From positions 3,512-8,903 of the forward strand of contig VBJS01000185.1 in assembly GCA_005880055.1 (NCBI GenBank): DNA of 5,392 bases, given 5' to 3'. The notes under the pieces were generated by a model. That model was given only the letters and a program-made list of their open reading frames with translations, was not told the DNA's origin and did not search any database. Made by a program: the position numbers and the translations under genes. Below, piece after piece: positions 5,166 through 5,392 of this stretch (position 1 is its first letter; the number at the start of each line of letters is the position of its first letter). This DNA comes from Chloroflexota bacterium. GTDB taxonomy: Bacteria; Chloroflexota; Dehalococcoidia; SM23-28-2; RBG-16-64-32.

Positions 5166-5392
5166 ATGAGCGACCGGTCCTCTATTGAACGGGTTGACGT
5201 GACGCTGACCGCGTCTTCGGTCGCGCGCGCCGCAACGCCCGTTCCCGAGCCGCGGGCAGCGCCGCGGGCGCGACCCGACCCGAACACGCCCTTCCGGATC
5301 CTCTGCTTGGGGGACTTCAGCGCGCGAGCTTCCGGCGACGTCATCACGGTGGACCGGGACGACCTGGACGCGGCGCTGGCGCGGTTGCGGCC
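5166..5392 (+). CDS. T6SS contractile sheath protein, TssB (VipA/ImpB)-like, N-terminal part
   Basis: The first 75 codons of a gene that runs off the right edge. After a variable Ala/Pro/Arg-rich leader (residues 16-40) come two blocks typical of T6SS sheath subunits: PFRILCLGDFSAR at 42-54, matching the PF-hydrophobic-LGDFSGR signature, and VDRDDLDAALARL at 62-74, matching the VDRDNFDxVLARL block. TssB pairs with TssC to build the contractile tail sheath in the cytoplasm. The usual GDFSGR reads GDFSAR here, and the loop between the blocks is very short. From this fragment I cannot tell a free TssB from a TssB-like N-terminus fused to a larger sheath protein. The ATG at 5166 has no clear ribosome site. 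It is read away from tssL across the accessory interval and probably heads the next T6SS operon. Confidence 0.8.
   Translation, partial: MSDRSSIERVDVTLTASSVARAATPVPEPRAAPRARPDPNTPFRILCLGDFSARASGDVITVDRDDLDAALARLR

Noticed and set aside
1..5392. CRISPR array, insertion sequence, integrase or attachment site
   Set aside because: No regularly spaced direct repeats, transposase motifs or terminal inverted repeats were seen on either strand.

Overview
The window is high-GC bacterial DNA with strongly G/C-ending codons. It carries the edge of a type VI secretion system (T6SS) locus together with a membrane Ser/Thr protein kinase and an exported glycine-zipper protein. The gene set (an extended kinase with a proline-rich tail, TssL fused to OmpA, an exported F5/8C-like protein) suits a Gram-negative soil or sediment lineage such as a deltaproteobacterial, acidobacterial or Rokubacteria/Methylomirabilota-like group. 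No marker gene is present, so the taxon is inference only.

Layout. At 1-159 there is a possible gene tail and a strong plus-strand intrinsic terminator (106-140). A transmembrane Ser/Thr kinase with a C-terminal BON domain runs on the minus strand (160-1830). A divergent control region (1831-2024) holds a TTGACA-N17-TACAAG promoter whose -10 lies inside an 18-bp palindrome. That promoter faces a plus-strand exported protein (2025-3017) made of a glycine-zipper segment and a discoidin-like domain. Converging on it after 29 bp is tssL (DotU/IcmH) with a C-terminal OmpA-like domain (3047-4180, minus). An accessory interval of about 1 kb follows (4181-5165). It holds a small eight-cysteine protein (4427-4663, plus) and a minus-strand coding relic broken by frameshifts (about 4626-5040). 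The window ends inside a plus-strand T6SS sheath gene of the TssB type (from 5166).

How the genes may work together. TssL is the inner-membrane anchor of the T6SS baseplate and membrane complex, here with its own cell-wall-binding-like domain. The TssB-like protein is a sheath component. Ser/Thr kinases of the PpkA type can control T6SS assembly post-translationally through FHA proteins, and this kinase has a tail with four repeated Thr motifs that could serve as phospho-docking sites. The glycine-zipper/F5/8C protein is an envelope protein of unknown role between the two. The relic between the divergent T6SS genes carries a T-x-D-Y-D-L motif and may be a decayed effector or cargo gene. The link between kinase and T6SS is inference from proximity.
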